Positions 1-5,966 are shown, counted from the first letter of the stretch. The stretch: 9,147 nucleotides of DNA from Bacteroidota bacterium (GCA_003648575.1 QMPN01000112.1:1-9147); one strand, 5' to 3'. Made by a program: numbers and translations. Notes: generated by a model from the letters alone, not told the origin.

Positions 1-129
1 ACCCTCGATTATTTCTCACCCTATACACAAGGAGTGGGCATCTTTTACACCAAGGAGTTCGACCGCTTCGGTGATATCTTTAAGCGCCAACGCAAGAAAG
101 GCGAGAAACTGGAGAACGAAGAAAAGTGA
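1..129 (+). CDS. C-terminal end of a probable TamB/DUF490 translocation-assembly protein (5' end outside window)
   Basis: An open frame enters from the left edge and ends at TGA 127-129, leaving 42 residues. The tail reads TQGVGIFYTKEFDRFGDIF and then turns strongly basic/acidic (KRQRKKGEKLENEEK). A TQG(V/I)G segment followed by a short beta-strand, an (R/K)-E/D-F-(D/N) motif and a charged end is how Bacteroidetes TamB-like proteins (DUF490, large envelope proteins that help assemble or supply the outer membrane) usually finish, as I recall the family. The fragment is too short to prove this, and another outer-membrane beta-rich protein could end similarly. The gene is convergent with the hicAB operon, with 19 nt between the two stop codons and no recognisable terminator hairpin in the gap. 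Confidence 0.5.
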   Translation, partial: TLDYFSPYTQGVGIFYTKEFDRFGDIFKRQRKKGEKLENEEK

Positions 130-148
130 TTCATTTAATGGGAAATTC

Positions 149-544
149 TCATATCAGGTTGATCTCGGCTAATTCTTTTCCAACCTTTTGAATCCCACTC
201 AATATCTTGTTAGTTTGTTTCTTTGATGGCTTTTTCTTTCCCTGAATGTATTGTGAAAGAAGGGTAGGATGCATTCCAATTCTTTCTGCCAGGAATTTTG
301 CATTGAGAACCCGGTAGTACCGAAAAAATTGCTTGAAATCTATCTCAAACTTGATTTGCTCGGGTAGCACGTTGATATTTTCATCGTCGAAAAAAAGACT
401 CACTGACTCATATGCATTATTCAGAAGTTCCGGGATATTATTTGCGGTAGTGTATACAGGATACTCCAGGGCGTAGGCTGAAAATCCGGTATTTGTTTTC
501 TCCAGAACCATTACTACTTTTCTTTTGAGCTTTTTCATTTCCAT
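149..544 (-). CDS. hicB: HicB-family antitoxin with C-terminal helix-turn-helix
   Basis: 131 residues. Residues ~5-60 form a HicB-like partial RNase-H-fold domain (the VVMVLEKTNTGFSAYALEYP stretch, then a helix with NNAYESVSLFFDD). Residues ~80-125 look like an XRE-type DNA-binding domain (LAERIGMHPTLLSQYIQGKK followed by a lysine-rich helix). HicB antitoxins bind and block the HicA RNase, and their DNA-binding domain represses the operon; that is family knowledge. The gene is downstream of hicA and overlaps it. Two starts are possible: ATG at 544 (10-nt overlap, AGGA about 10 nt upstream) or the third codon, ATG at 538, which forms an ATGA overlap with the hicA stop. Either implies translational coupling. 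A candidate operator lies at 749-772. The pairing with a clear HicA makes the call fairly secure although the N-terminal domain is divergent. Confidence 0.85.
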   Translation of the reverse strand: MEMKKLKRKVVMVLEKTNTGFSAYALEYPVYTTANNIPELLNNAYESVSLFFDDENINVLPEQIKFEIDFKQFFRYYRVLNAKFLAERIGMHPTLLSQYIQGKKKPSKKQTNKILSGIQKVGKELAEINLI

Positions 545-732
545 TTCTGTTTTATTCCTGCGTTTTTCAGCAATTTTCCGGTTAATCTCTTACCCACTTC
601 ACGAGAGCCATGGCTTGGGAATATTATGCTACCGCTCTTCTCATTATGCTTTAGTTTTACATGTGATCCCCTTTGGGAGGCCGTATACCAGCCATCATCA
701 TTGAGAATTCTTAATAATTCTGAGCATTTCAT
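535..732 (-). CDS. hicA: HicA-family mRNA interferase toxin
   Basis: 65 residues, the normal size for HicA. The protein has the compact dsRBD-like layout of the family: an N-terminal helix (CSELLRILNDDGWY), the motif QRGSHVKLKH with the family's catalytic histidine (His24 in GSH), a strand containing SIIFPSHG, and a C-terminal helix (GKRLTGKLLKNAGI). HicA cleaves mRNA and halts translation when HicB is lost (family knowledge). It is the first gene of a two-gene operon, as in classical hicAB, and its TGA overlaps the start of hicB. All expected core residues are visible, so the toxin appears intact. The ATG at 732 is chosen because it gives full-length HicA and lies about 15 nt downstream of a good -7 box at 748-755. 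Confidence 0.92.
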   Translation of the reverse strand: MKCSELLRILNDDGWYTASQRGSHVKLKHNEKSGSIIFPSHGSREVGKRLTGKLLKNAGIKQKWK

Positions 733-747
733 TCAAACAGGCATTAA

Positions 748-779
748 CAAAAGTAAATAATAATTTACCTTTATGCAAG
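748..779 (-). promoter_or_regulatory. Predicted Bacteroidetes-type promoter of hicAB
   Basis: Reading the minus strand, the octamer at 755-748 is TACTTTTG, a full match to the Bacteroidetes -7 consensus TAnnTTTG. A partial -33 element (CTTG, 779-776) lies 20 nt upstream, which is the expected spacing. Transcription would begin near 741-745, giving a leader of about 10 nt before the hicA ATG at 732. The -33 matches only three of four consensus bases, so the call rests mainly on the -7 box and its position. Confidence 0.6.
749..772. promoter_or_regulatory. Candidate HicB operator: inverted repeat over the hicAB promoter
   Basis: The 24-bp stretch has two 10-bp arms, AAAAGTAAAT and ATTTACCTTT, around an AATA centre. 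The inner six pairs are perfect and nine of ten pairs match overall. It covers most of the -7 box of the hicAB promoter. HTH-bearing HicB proteins autoregulate by binding palindromes at their promoters (family knowledge), so this is the natural candidate site. That HicB actually binds it is an inference, and AT-rich inverted repeats also occur by chance. Confidence 0.5.
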
Positions 780-936
780 TTTGAGCACCTTTTATTTCAG
801 TACTTCTTCTACAGATTAATACCCAAAAGTGAAAATTATCACATGCTAAAGATGGGATAGAAGAAGAAATTCACCTGATGTTAGGTATTGGCGCAGAATT
901 TGATTTTCATTGCAAGACGTATAGATAAAAATTGTC

Positions 937-976
937 ATCCTGCTTCGGCCGCCGAAGCTTAAGCGCAGGCGGGATC
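937..976. repeat. GC-rich palindrome, possible dispersed repeat element
   Basis: The core is a 7-bp perfect stem, GCTTCGG (942-948) and CCGAAGC (952-958), around a CCG loop. An alternative outer pairing joins CCTGC (939-943) to GCAGG (965-969). It stands out from AT-rich surroundings and has the look of the short intergenic palindromes that recur in some Bacteroidetes genomes. Only one copy is in the window, so its repeat status is an inference. It lacks a following T-run in either direction and does not sit directly behind a gene, so it is unlikely to be an intrinsic terminator. Confidence 0.45.
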
Positions 977-1073
977 AGAGAGAGGAAGGGCCGCCATCAC
1001 TTTGGTTCCGGATATTTAGAAACCACCTTCTGGCTGTAAGAACCAGAACATCATGCCAGATTTGCCAAAAAGG

Positions 1074-1087
1074 AATTACCAATTACC
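1074..1087. repeat. Two tandem AATTACC heptamers
   Basis: AATTACC occurs at 1074-1080 and again at 1081-1087, directly joined to the 9-mer array that starts at 1085. It is a minimal tandem repeat, notable mainly because other short tandem families lie close by. Confidence 0.6.
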
Positions 1088-1129
1088 GATTCAACCGATT
1101 TAACTGATTTAACCGACTCAACTGACTGT
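1085..1129. repeat. Degenerate 9-mer tandem array (consensus ACCGATTTA), five units
   Basis: Five consecutive units read ACCGATTCA, ACCGATTTA, ACTGATTTA, ACCGACTCA and ACTGACTGT. The variation is almost wholly C/T transitions at fixed positions of the unit. The 9-nt period would keep a reading frame, but no start or gene context accompanies it, so it is treated as an intergenic tandem repeat. Confidence 0.75.
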
Positions 1130-1232
1130 AGAAGGCGAATGAGATCGTGAAAAGTAGAAAGCAAATTGTAGAAGATGATAGATTCCTCCTTCGCTTTGCT
1201 TCGGAGTACAAGGGATAGAAGAAGTTCTCACC

Positions 1233-1344
1233 CAACCGCCTACTGCCCACTGCTTACTGCCTACTGCCAACTGCCTACTGCTTACGGCCTACTGCCTACT
1301 GCCTACTGCTTACTGCCTACTGCCTACTGCTTACTGCCTACTAT
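1233..1344. repeat. Heptamer tandem array, consensus CTACTGC (GCAGTAG on the other strand), about 16 units
   Basis: From 1240 the sequence divides cleanly into 7-mers: CTACTGC predominates, with variants TTACTGC, CCACTGC, CAACTGC and TTACGGC, and a final CTACTAT at 1338-1344. A further degenerate unit, CAACCGC, is at 1233-1239. Units 1296-1316 and 1317-1337 form two perfect copies of a 21-bp higher-order unit (C-, C- and T-type heptamers). On the minus strand nearly every unit carries TAG or TAA; the last unit supplies the stop codon of the C1 peptidase gene (TAG, 1343-1341) and a second in-frame TAG (1340-1338). Heptanucleotide arrays of this general kind are known as STRR repeats in cyanobacteria. 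The role here is unknown. Confidence 0.95.
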
Positions 1345-2552
1345 TTAATTATCCCATCCAGCACCCGCTTGCCAGCGTACTTATAAACCATAATATTCAT
1401 CATCTTCAAGCGAATGTAATCCTCGTGGAAGAAGCGATAACCTTTATTGGGTCCATTAAAGCCTCCCGCCCCAGAGTCCTTTATCATATACCATCTGGTA
1501 TCACCGCTATCAAGGTATCCAACGATATGTATGCAGTGGTCATCGGTGGTAGTGCCATTGGTCAGGCGCATCTCGCGGGATGCCTCGTTGATATATGATG
1601 GCGGGATATCGAAGTCGGGAACGATCGCAACCTCACTCCAGCTGTCGATCCCAGGCTCGCTGATATCACCGCAAATGCATACGGTATAGGCACTATCGAG
1701 TGCATCATCGATCACCAGAAGGAAGTCATCAATCCTGACATTATAGTAATCATCACAATGCCACCAGTTGTCTGCTTCTACCAGCTCACCTTGCTGATCA
1801 TAGGTTTGCGACATGGTCGACATGAAACTGAAATAATCGTCCGGGTTGATCTTCAATACTTTTTTCGTGAAAGTCAGGGGAGAATAGTGTTCCCCGCCAA
1901 AAATTACACTTTGCGGCGGTGCTCCCATATGCTGGTCCAGGATACTTCGAATGGTGGAGACGACCATAACGGTGTTCCAGGCATTACTTTTCTTAACTCC
2001 TGCCAGGTAATCGCTCATTTCCTTCACCATATGCCCATGGTTGTGGAACTTCTTGTCATCAGGCAATCCAGGATATTCGGTCTCCGGAACAATTCCATAT
2101 TTTTTCATAATACGCAGCACACTCGTTGCTTCCGATCCCTGTGCAAAGTATATGTCGCCCCGATTCTCAACAAAGGCCCTGGCCCGCTCAACATATTCCC
2201 AGTAAACGATATACATTTCTGAAAGCCTGATCTCCTGCTCACTGCTTCTGTATACCTCTGATTCGAGGAAGGAAATGGTAGCAAAGCACCAGCAGGTACC
2301 TGTCGATCCCTGCGAATGGGGTGCAGAATGCCAGTAGCTTGTATATTCTCCCGGGTCGGTAGGATAGTCTTCTGCCGAAAGAGAGGCAGCAAAGAATTCC
2401 CTTGGAGCATGCTCAGTCTTGTCCTTTGCATCAGGAAGGATCTCCTTATGGTAAAACCCGGGTTCGTACGTTTTATAAACAGCTTTTTCAGGCTCCTGTG
2501 CGTAAACAGTTACCATCATCATCGCTATAAGTAATAAGGTCAGTCTCTTCAT
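1341..2552 (-). CDS. Exported C1-family (bleomycin-hydrolase/papain-like) cysteine peptidase
   Basis: 403 residues from ATG 2552. This start is preferred over an upstream in-frame ATG (2750) because it begins a typical signal peptide ([10 protein letters not shown], hydrophobic to VTVYA, likely cut before Gln19) and because the longer version would overlap the divergent helicase gene. The active-site block is [20 protein letters not shown], with the oxyanion-hole Gln81 and nucleophile Cys87. The RLSEMYIVY and [11 protein letters not shown] segments (~109-162) match the Bacteroidetes C1 aminopeptidase/bleomycin-hydrolase pattern. [10 protein letters not shown] gives catalytic His339. The next conserved segment is IKDSGAGG, so Asp359 stands where papain-type enzymes have Asn (KNSWG). 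Expected role: periplasmic or secreted peptide hydrolysis. The stop codon lies inside the heptamer array. The gene is divergent from the helicase gene with a 95-nt gap, and the -7 box is at 2571-2578. The fold and class are secure; the exact substrate is not. Confidence 0.88.
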   Translation of the reverse strand: MKRLTLLLIAMMMVTVYAQEPEKAVYKTYEPGFYHKEILPDAKDKTEHAPREFFAASLSAEDYPTDPGEYTSYWHSAPHSQGSTGTCWCFATISFLESEVYRSSEQEIRLSEMYIVYWEYVERARAFVENRGDIYFAQGSEATSVLRIMKKYGIVPETEYPGLPDDKKFHNHGHMVKEMSDYLAGVKKSNAWNTVMVVSTIRSILDQHMGAPPQSVIFGGEHYSPLTFTKKVLKINPDDYFSFMSTMSQTYDQQGELVEADNWWHCDDYYNVRIDDFLLVIDDALDSAYTVCICGDISEPGIDSWSEVAIVPDFDIPPSYINEASREMRLTNGTTTDDHCIHIVGYLDSGDTRWYMIKDSGAGGFNGPNKGYRFFHEDYIRLKMMNIMVYKYAGKRVLDGIIK

Positions 2553-2570
2553 GTTTATTGGATTGAAAAA

Positions 2571-2578
2571 CAAAAGTA
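2571..2578 (-). promoter_or_regulatory. Predicted -7 box of the C1 peptidase gene
   Basis: On the minus strand 2578-2571 reads TACTTTTG, a full TAnnTTTG match and identical to the hicAB -7 box. It lies 18 nt upstream of the ATG at 2552. The expected -33 position (about 2599-2602) falls in a C-rich duplication and does not show TTTG, so the promoter is either weak or activator-dependent, or the box is fortuitous. Confidence 0.5.
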
Positions 2579-2596
2579 AGATTTTATTTAGGATTT

Positions 2597-2624
2597 CCCC
2601 GTCCCCCGCACCCCGTCCCCCGTA
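2597..2624. repeat. C-rich 14-bp tandem duplication between divergent genes
   Basis: CCCCGTCCCCCGCA (2597-2610) is followed directly by CCCCGTCCCCCGTA (2611-2624), with 13 of 14 bases identical. The block is an island of very high GC in an otherwise AT-rich 95-nt promoter region and covers the expected -33 positions of both divergent promoters. Confidence 0.85.
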
Positions 2625-2633
2625 CCTTTTTAC

Positions 2634-2641
2634 TATCTTTA
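2634..2641 (+). promoter_or_regulatory. Possible -7 box of the helicase-nuclease gene
   Basis: TATCTTTA matches TAnnTTTG except for the last base, and ends 6 nt before the ATG at 2648. Transcription would start within a few bases of the start codon, implying a leaderless or nearly leaderless mRNA. There is no TTTG at the expected -33 position. An alternative box, TACCTTTT at 2623-2630, fits about as well and would give a longer leader. Confidence 0.35.
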
Positions 2642-2647
2642 CATGGC

Positions 2648-5600
2648 ATGAAAAACTTCCATGTTTATCGTTCTTCGGCAGGATCTGGTAAGACATATAC
2701 CCTGGTAAAAGAGTATCTGAAGCTGGCTCTGGACAAGAATTCGGATGCATTTAAACATATCCTGGCTATTACTTTTACCAATAAGGCGGCTAATGAGATG
2801 CGTGAAAGGATCCTGCTTAATCTTACGGAGATCTCCGATCCGGAGACCCATGCCGAAAGTAATGCGGTTAAGATCATGCTGCCACAACTGGAGGCGGAAA
2901 CCGGCCTGGAGCGTAGCCTGATTGTTCATTATGCAGGCAGAGTGCTTACAAATATTCTGCACAATTACCAGGATTTCGCAGTCAGTACCATCGACAGTTT
3001 TATTCACCGTATCGTGCGGACTTTTGCTTTTGATCTCCACTTACCACTAAATTTTGAGGTCGAGGTACAGGCTGATACCCTCGTTGCCCAGGCCGTTGAC
3101 TTACTTTTGAGTCGGGTGGGTGTCGATGACGGACCAACGAAAGCGCTGGCAGGATTTACCGAGTCCCGCATCTATGATGAGAAAGGCTGGAATATTGAAC
3201 GTGACCTGAAGAAGTTCGCCGGACGCCTGCTATATGATGATATCGTTAAGTTTCTCCCGGCGCTGCAGAAGATGGATAGTGAAGAAATACTAAAGGTAAG
3301 CGGGAAGCTGAATAATAAATGCAGGAAGTTTGAGAATGACCTTTCCGGAAAGGCAGGAGAATTGATGTCGTTCTGGAGTGATCAGGGCATAGACCCTACA
3401 GATCTTGCATATGGCACGAGGGGACTCTATAGCTATGTAAATAAACTGAGTGTAAGGAACTTCGATGGCTTAAATAGTGATTCAAGGGTAAAAGATGCCC
3501 TGGAAGATGATAAATGGTATTCGAAAAGCCTGGCAAACGAACGCAAGGTACTGGTCGACAGTCATATGGATGAGATGGGTGGTATGCTGGGTGAAATACA
3601 TACTTATGCAGAAGAGAATAAAGAAGAATACACATTTTATTCTATTCTCAAAAAGAATATCTACCAGCTAGCTGTGCTGAATGAGATCCTTTTAGTGGTA
3701 GACCAGATCAGGGAAAACGATGGTGTGATCCATATCTCTGAGTTCGATAAACGGATTGCCAGTGTGGTGAACAATGAACCCATTCCTTTCATTTATGAGC
3801 GCCTGGGTGAGAAATATCAGCATTTTCTTATCGATGAGTTTCAGGATACTTCTGTGCTGGAATGGCAAAATATTTTGCCCCTCATAGAAAATGCCCTGGC
3901 ACAGCAACAGTTTAATATGGTTGTGGGTGATGGAAAACAGGCCATCTATCGCTTCAAGGGTGGTGAGGTTGAACAACTCGACAGCCTTCCGGGAATTTTT
4001 GAAAAGTCCGACACACAGGAAATGCACATGAGGGAGGCCAGTCTTAAGCGAAATTTTGATCCAAAAACCCTTGAATTTAATTTTCGCTCCCACGAGGAGA
4101 TCATTAATTTCAATAATGCATTTTACCGCTTCTGTTCCGGATTGCTTCCAGATGGCCTTAAGAAGATCTATGCTGATTGTGAGCAAAAGATATTGAAAAG
4201 AAAGCCCGGGGGAGAGGTGCAGATAAATTTCATCGATAATGATGGGGTGAAGGCAGAAAAAGAACCGATATATTTTAATAAAATCCTCCAACTGGTTAAA
4301 GACCTCCAGGAAAATAAAGCCTATGATTACAGGGATATAGCCATCTTGTGCCGTTCCAATAATGAAGCGAGCAAGATAGCCAGAACACTGCTTACACATG
4401 GCATAGATGTAGTCTCTGCCGAATCTTTATTACTCTCATCTTCACCAGAGGTGAATTTTCTGCTGCACTGTCTCGACTTTCTCGCCAATAGCAAGGATAA
4501 GATCGCCCTGGCAGGGATACTGTCATATTTGGCAGGAAAACAGGATGCTGAGCCCCTGAGCAGGCTTCTGCAGGATATCTCACCGGGACGGGGTGAGGAT
4601 GATCAGTCTTTGGAAAGGATACTGGGAAAGCATGGAATGAACTTCAATCCCGGGGAACTGCTCCAAATGGGCCTTTATGAACGTGTTGAAGCAATACTGC
4701 GATCTTTCCGTCTCCATGAAACGGTAGACCCTTATGTTATCTTCTTTTTGGATGTTGTTCACGATTTTTCCATGAACAAACGATTTGTTCCTGAGGATTT
4801 TATGGAATTCTGGAGGGAAAACAGGCACCGCTTTTCTATTGTTGTCCCTGCCGCGATGGATGCAGTAAAAGTAATGACCATACATAAGGCTAAGGGCCTT
4901 GAATTTCCTGTGGTGATATATCCTTTTGCCAATGGCAAGGCAGAGATCAAAAATGAGCAGAAATGGGTAGAGATCCGGGACAAAGAATTGCCGGATCTGA
5001 AGACTGCCTTGCTTCCGATCACAAAGAGCCTGAAAGATACATGCTTTAAGCATGTTTATGATCGGGAACTGGAAATGCAGCAACTTGATTTGCTGAACAT
5101 ATTATATGTCGCAACCACTAGGCCAACAGAACGGCTTATCCTGATGTGTGACAAGCCAAAAGAGGCAGCGGAAGAAATCAAGAACATTCCGGGCTTGCTC
5201 AGGGCCTATCTTGAAGACAATGAGTTATGGGATGAAACGAAGCTTGATTACGTGATAGGTGATCCGGGCCCAATTCCTGCTGTGGCTAAAAAGCAGGTCA
5301 GAGCCATCCACCCACAGGAATTTATTTCCGGTAACTGGCGTGAAAAGATTATTCTCAGCGGGCATGCTGCGGATTACTGGGACCTGGATGATGATGCCAG
5401 AAACCTGGAATGGGGCAACCTGGTACACCAGGTCATGGGCGATGTGGATACCATTTCTGACCTGGAACCATCTATTCAGACAGAAATCAATAAAGGAAAT
5501 GTTTCAGAATCAAAAGGCGCGGAATTACTTGATATCCTTAGCCGCATTATAAGCAACGAAGAGGTAAAAGAATTCTTCGACGGGCATTATAAACTGAAGA

Positions 5601-5824
5601 ATGAATGTGGGATCATGACATCTTCCGGTGATGAATACAGGCCGGATCGTTTGATGATCATGGAAGGCCGTACCGTGGTGTTAGATTATAAAACGGGCAA
5701 GGAAGAAGGTAAGCACCTCAGGCAGATCGAGCGTTATGCAGCATTACTGGAAGAGATAGGCTATAAAAATATAGAGAAGTACTTATTATATATTGGTGAA
5801 GATTACTTTCTGAAAAAAGCCTGA
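2648..5824 (+). CDS. addA: AddA/RecB-family UvrD-like helicase fused to a PD-(D/E)XK nuclease
   Basis: 1058 residues. All superfamily 1A helicase motifs are visible in order: Walker A SSAGSGKT (9-16), motif Ia ITFTNKAANEM (41-51), Walker B LIDEFQDTS (394-402), motif III VVGDGKQAIYRFKGGE (425-440), motif IV NFRS (478-481), motif V VMTIHKAKGLEFPVVI (742-757), motif VI LYVATTRPTERL (819-830). The C-terminus carries a RecB-type nuclease: GNLVHQV (923-929), Glu986, RPDR with Asp1000, DYKTG with Asp1013 and Lys1015, and QIERY (1026-1030). Such enzymes unwind and degrade double-strand ends to prepare recombination (family knowledge). The ATG at 2648 puts Walker A at residue 9, usual for AddA; the ATG at 2643 is out of frame. 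AddA normally works with an AddB subunit, which is not in this window, so the symbol is by family resemblance. Both active sites look intact. No Shine-Dalgarno is evident. Confidence 0.9.
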   Translation: MKNFHVYRSSAGSGKTYTLVKEYLKLALDKNSDAFKHILAITFTNKAANEMRERILLNLTEISDPETHAESNAVKIMLPQLEAETGLERSLIVHYAGRVLTNILHNYQDFAVSTIDSFIHRIVRTFAFDLHLPLNFEVEVQADTLVAQAVDLLLSRVGVDDGPTKALAGFTESRIYDEKGWNIERDLKKFAGRLLYDDIVKFLPALQKMDSEEILKVSGKLNNKCRKFENDLSGKAGELMSFWSDQGIDPTDLAYGTRGLYSYVNKLSVRNFDGLNSDSRVKDALEDDKWYSKSLANERKVLVDSHMDEMGGMLGEIHTYAEENKEEYTFYSILKKNIYQLAVLNEILLVVDQIRENDGVIHISEFDKRIASVVNNEPIPFIYERLGEKYQHFLIDEFQDTSVLEWQNILPLIENALAQQQFNMVVGDGKQAIYRFKGGEVEQLDSLPGIFEKSDTQEMHMREASLKRNFDPKTLEFNFRSHEEIINFNNAFYRFCSGLLPDGLKKIYADCEQKILKRKPGGEVQINFIDNDGVKAEKEPIYFNKILQLVKDLQENKAYDYRDIAILCRSNNEASKIARTLLTHGIDVVSAESLLLSSSPEVNFLLHCLDFLANSKDKIALAGILSYLAGKQDAEPLSRLLQDISPGRGEDDQSLERILGKHGMNFNPGELLQMGLYERVEAILRSFRLHETVDPYVIFFLDVVHDFSMNKRFVPEDFMEFWRENRHRFSIVVPAAMDAVKVMTIHKAKGLEFPVVIYPFANGKAEIKNEQKWVEIRDKELPDLKTALLPITKSLKDTCFKHVYDRELEMQQLDLLNILYVATTRPTERLILMCDKPKEAAEEIKNIPGLLRAYLEDNELWDETKLDYVIGDPGPIPAVAKKQVRAIHPQEFISGNWREKIILSGHAADYWDLDDDARNLEWGNLVHQVMGDVDTISDLEPSIQTEINKGNVSESKGAELLDILSRIISNEEVKEFFDGHYKLKNECGIMTSSGDEYRPDRLMIMEGRTVVLDYKTGKEEGKHLRQIERYAALLEEIGYKNIEKYLLYIGEDYFLKKA

Positions 5825-5966
5825 AATGTCCGTTATTGAACGCAACTTGTACATGGGCGTACACAAGCACCAGGTGATGATATAATATACTGCTGAAACA
5901 AAAGTACTTATACACTTTGGCACTAATTTGGAGCAGTAAAGGCAAAAATTTAAACTAATTGATACA

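Larger units (their letters stand above)
773..1232. other. Gene-free stretch with scattered short repeats
   Basis: No frame in this stretch gives a convincing protein; the frames are short and broken. It holds, in order: an AT-rich leader zone (773-850), the first copy of a 13-nt direct repeat (GGGATAGAAGAAG, 854-866), the GC-rich palindrome at 937-976, an unremarkable piece (977-1070), an AATTACC doublet and a degenerate 9-mer array (1074-1129), a segment with the pattern TTCGCTTTGCTTCGG (1191-1205), and the second copy of the 13-nt repeat (1212-1224). The composition looks like accumulated intergenic repeat debris rather than a decayed gene. No tRNA, riboswitch or strong terminator was recognised. 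Confidence 0.6.

Noticed and set aside
130..148. Bidirectional terminator between the two convergent genes
   Set aside because: The 19-nt gap shows no stem-loop with a T-run in either direction.
842..928. Short frame with text EEEIHLMLGIGAEF, faintly like the start of a GxxExxY protein
   Set aside because: The resemblance covers only a few residues, the frame lacks a proper start, is closed by nearby stops and does not continue into any conserved segment.
1085..1129. Protein-coding repeat with 3-residue period
   Set aside because: The 9-nt period keeps frame, but there is no start, no flanking coding frame and no codon-like bias.
1233..1344. CRISPR array
   Set aside because: The repeats are contiguous 7-mers without spacers; it is a simple tandem array.
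2553..2750. N-terminal extension of the C1 peptidase to an ATG at 2750
   Set aside because: It would add 66 residues without family resemblance, bury the clear signal peptide, run through the C-rich promoter repeat and overlap the divergent helicase gene.
3692..4399. Long antisense frame (235 codons) within the helicase gene
   Set aside because: It lies wholly inside a gene with all helicase motifs, and its translation is Ile/Leu/Phe-rich without any recognisable domain, as expected for a shadow frame.
5846..5867. Inverted repeat CTTGTAC...GTACACAAG as a terminator of the helicase gene
   Set aside because: The stem is interrupted by a two-base bulge and no T-run follows, so it does not look like an intrinsic terminator.
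5887..5966. TTTG-containing sequence (5909-5931) as a promoter for the tricorn-like gene
   Set aside because: Two TTTGG motifs are present, but none forms a correctly spaced TTTG/TAnnTTTG pair, so no promoter is called.
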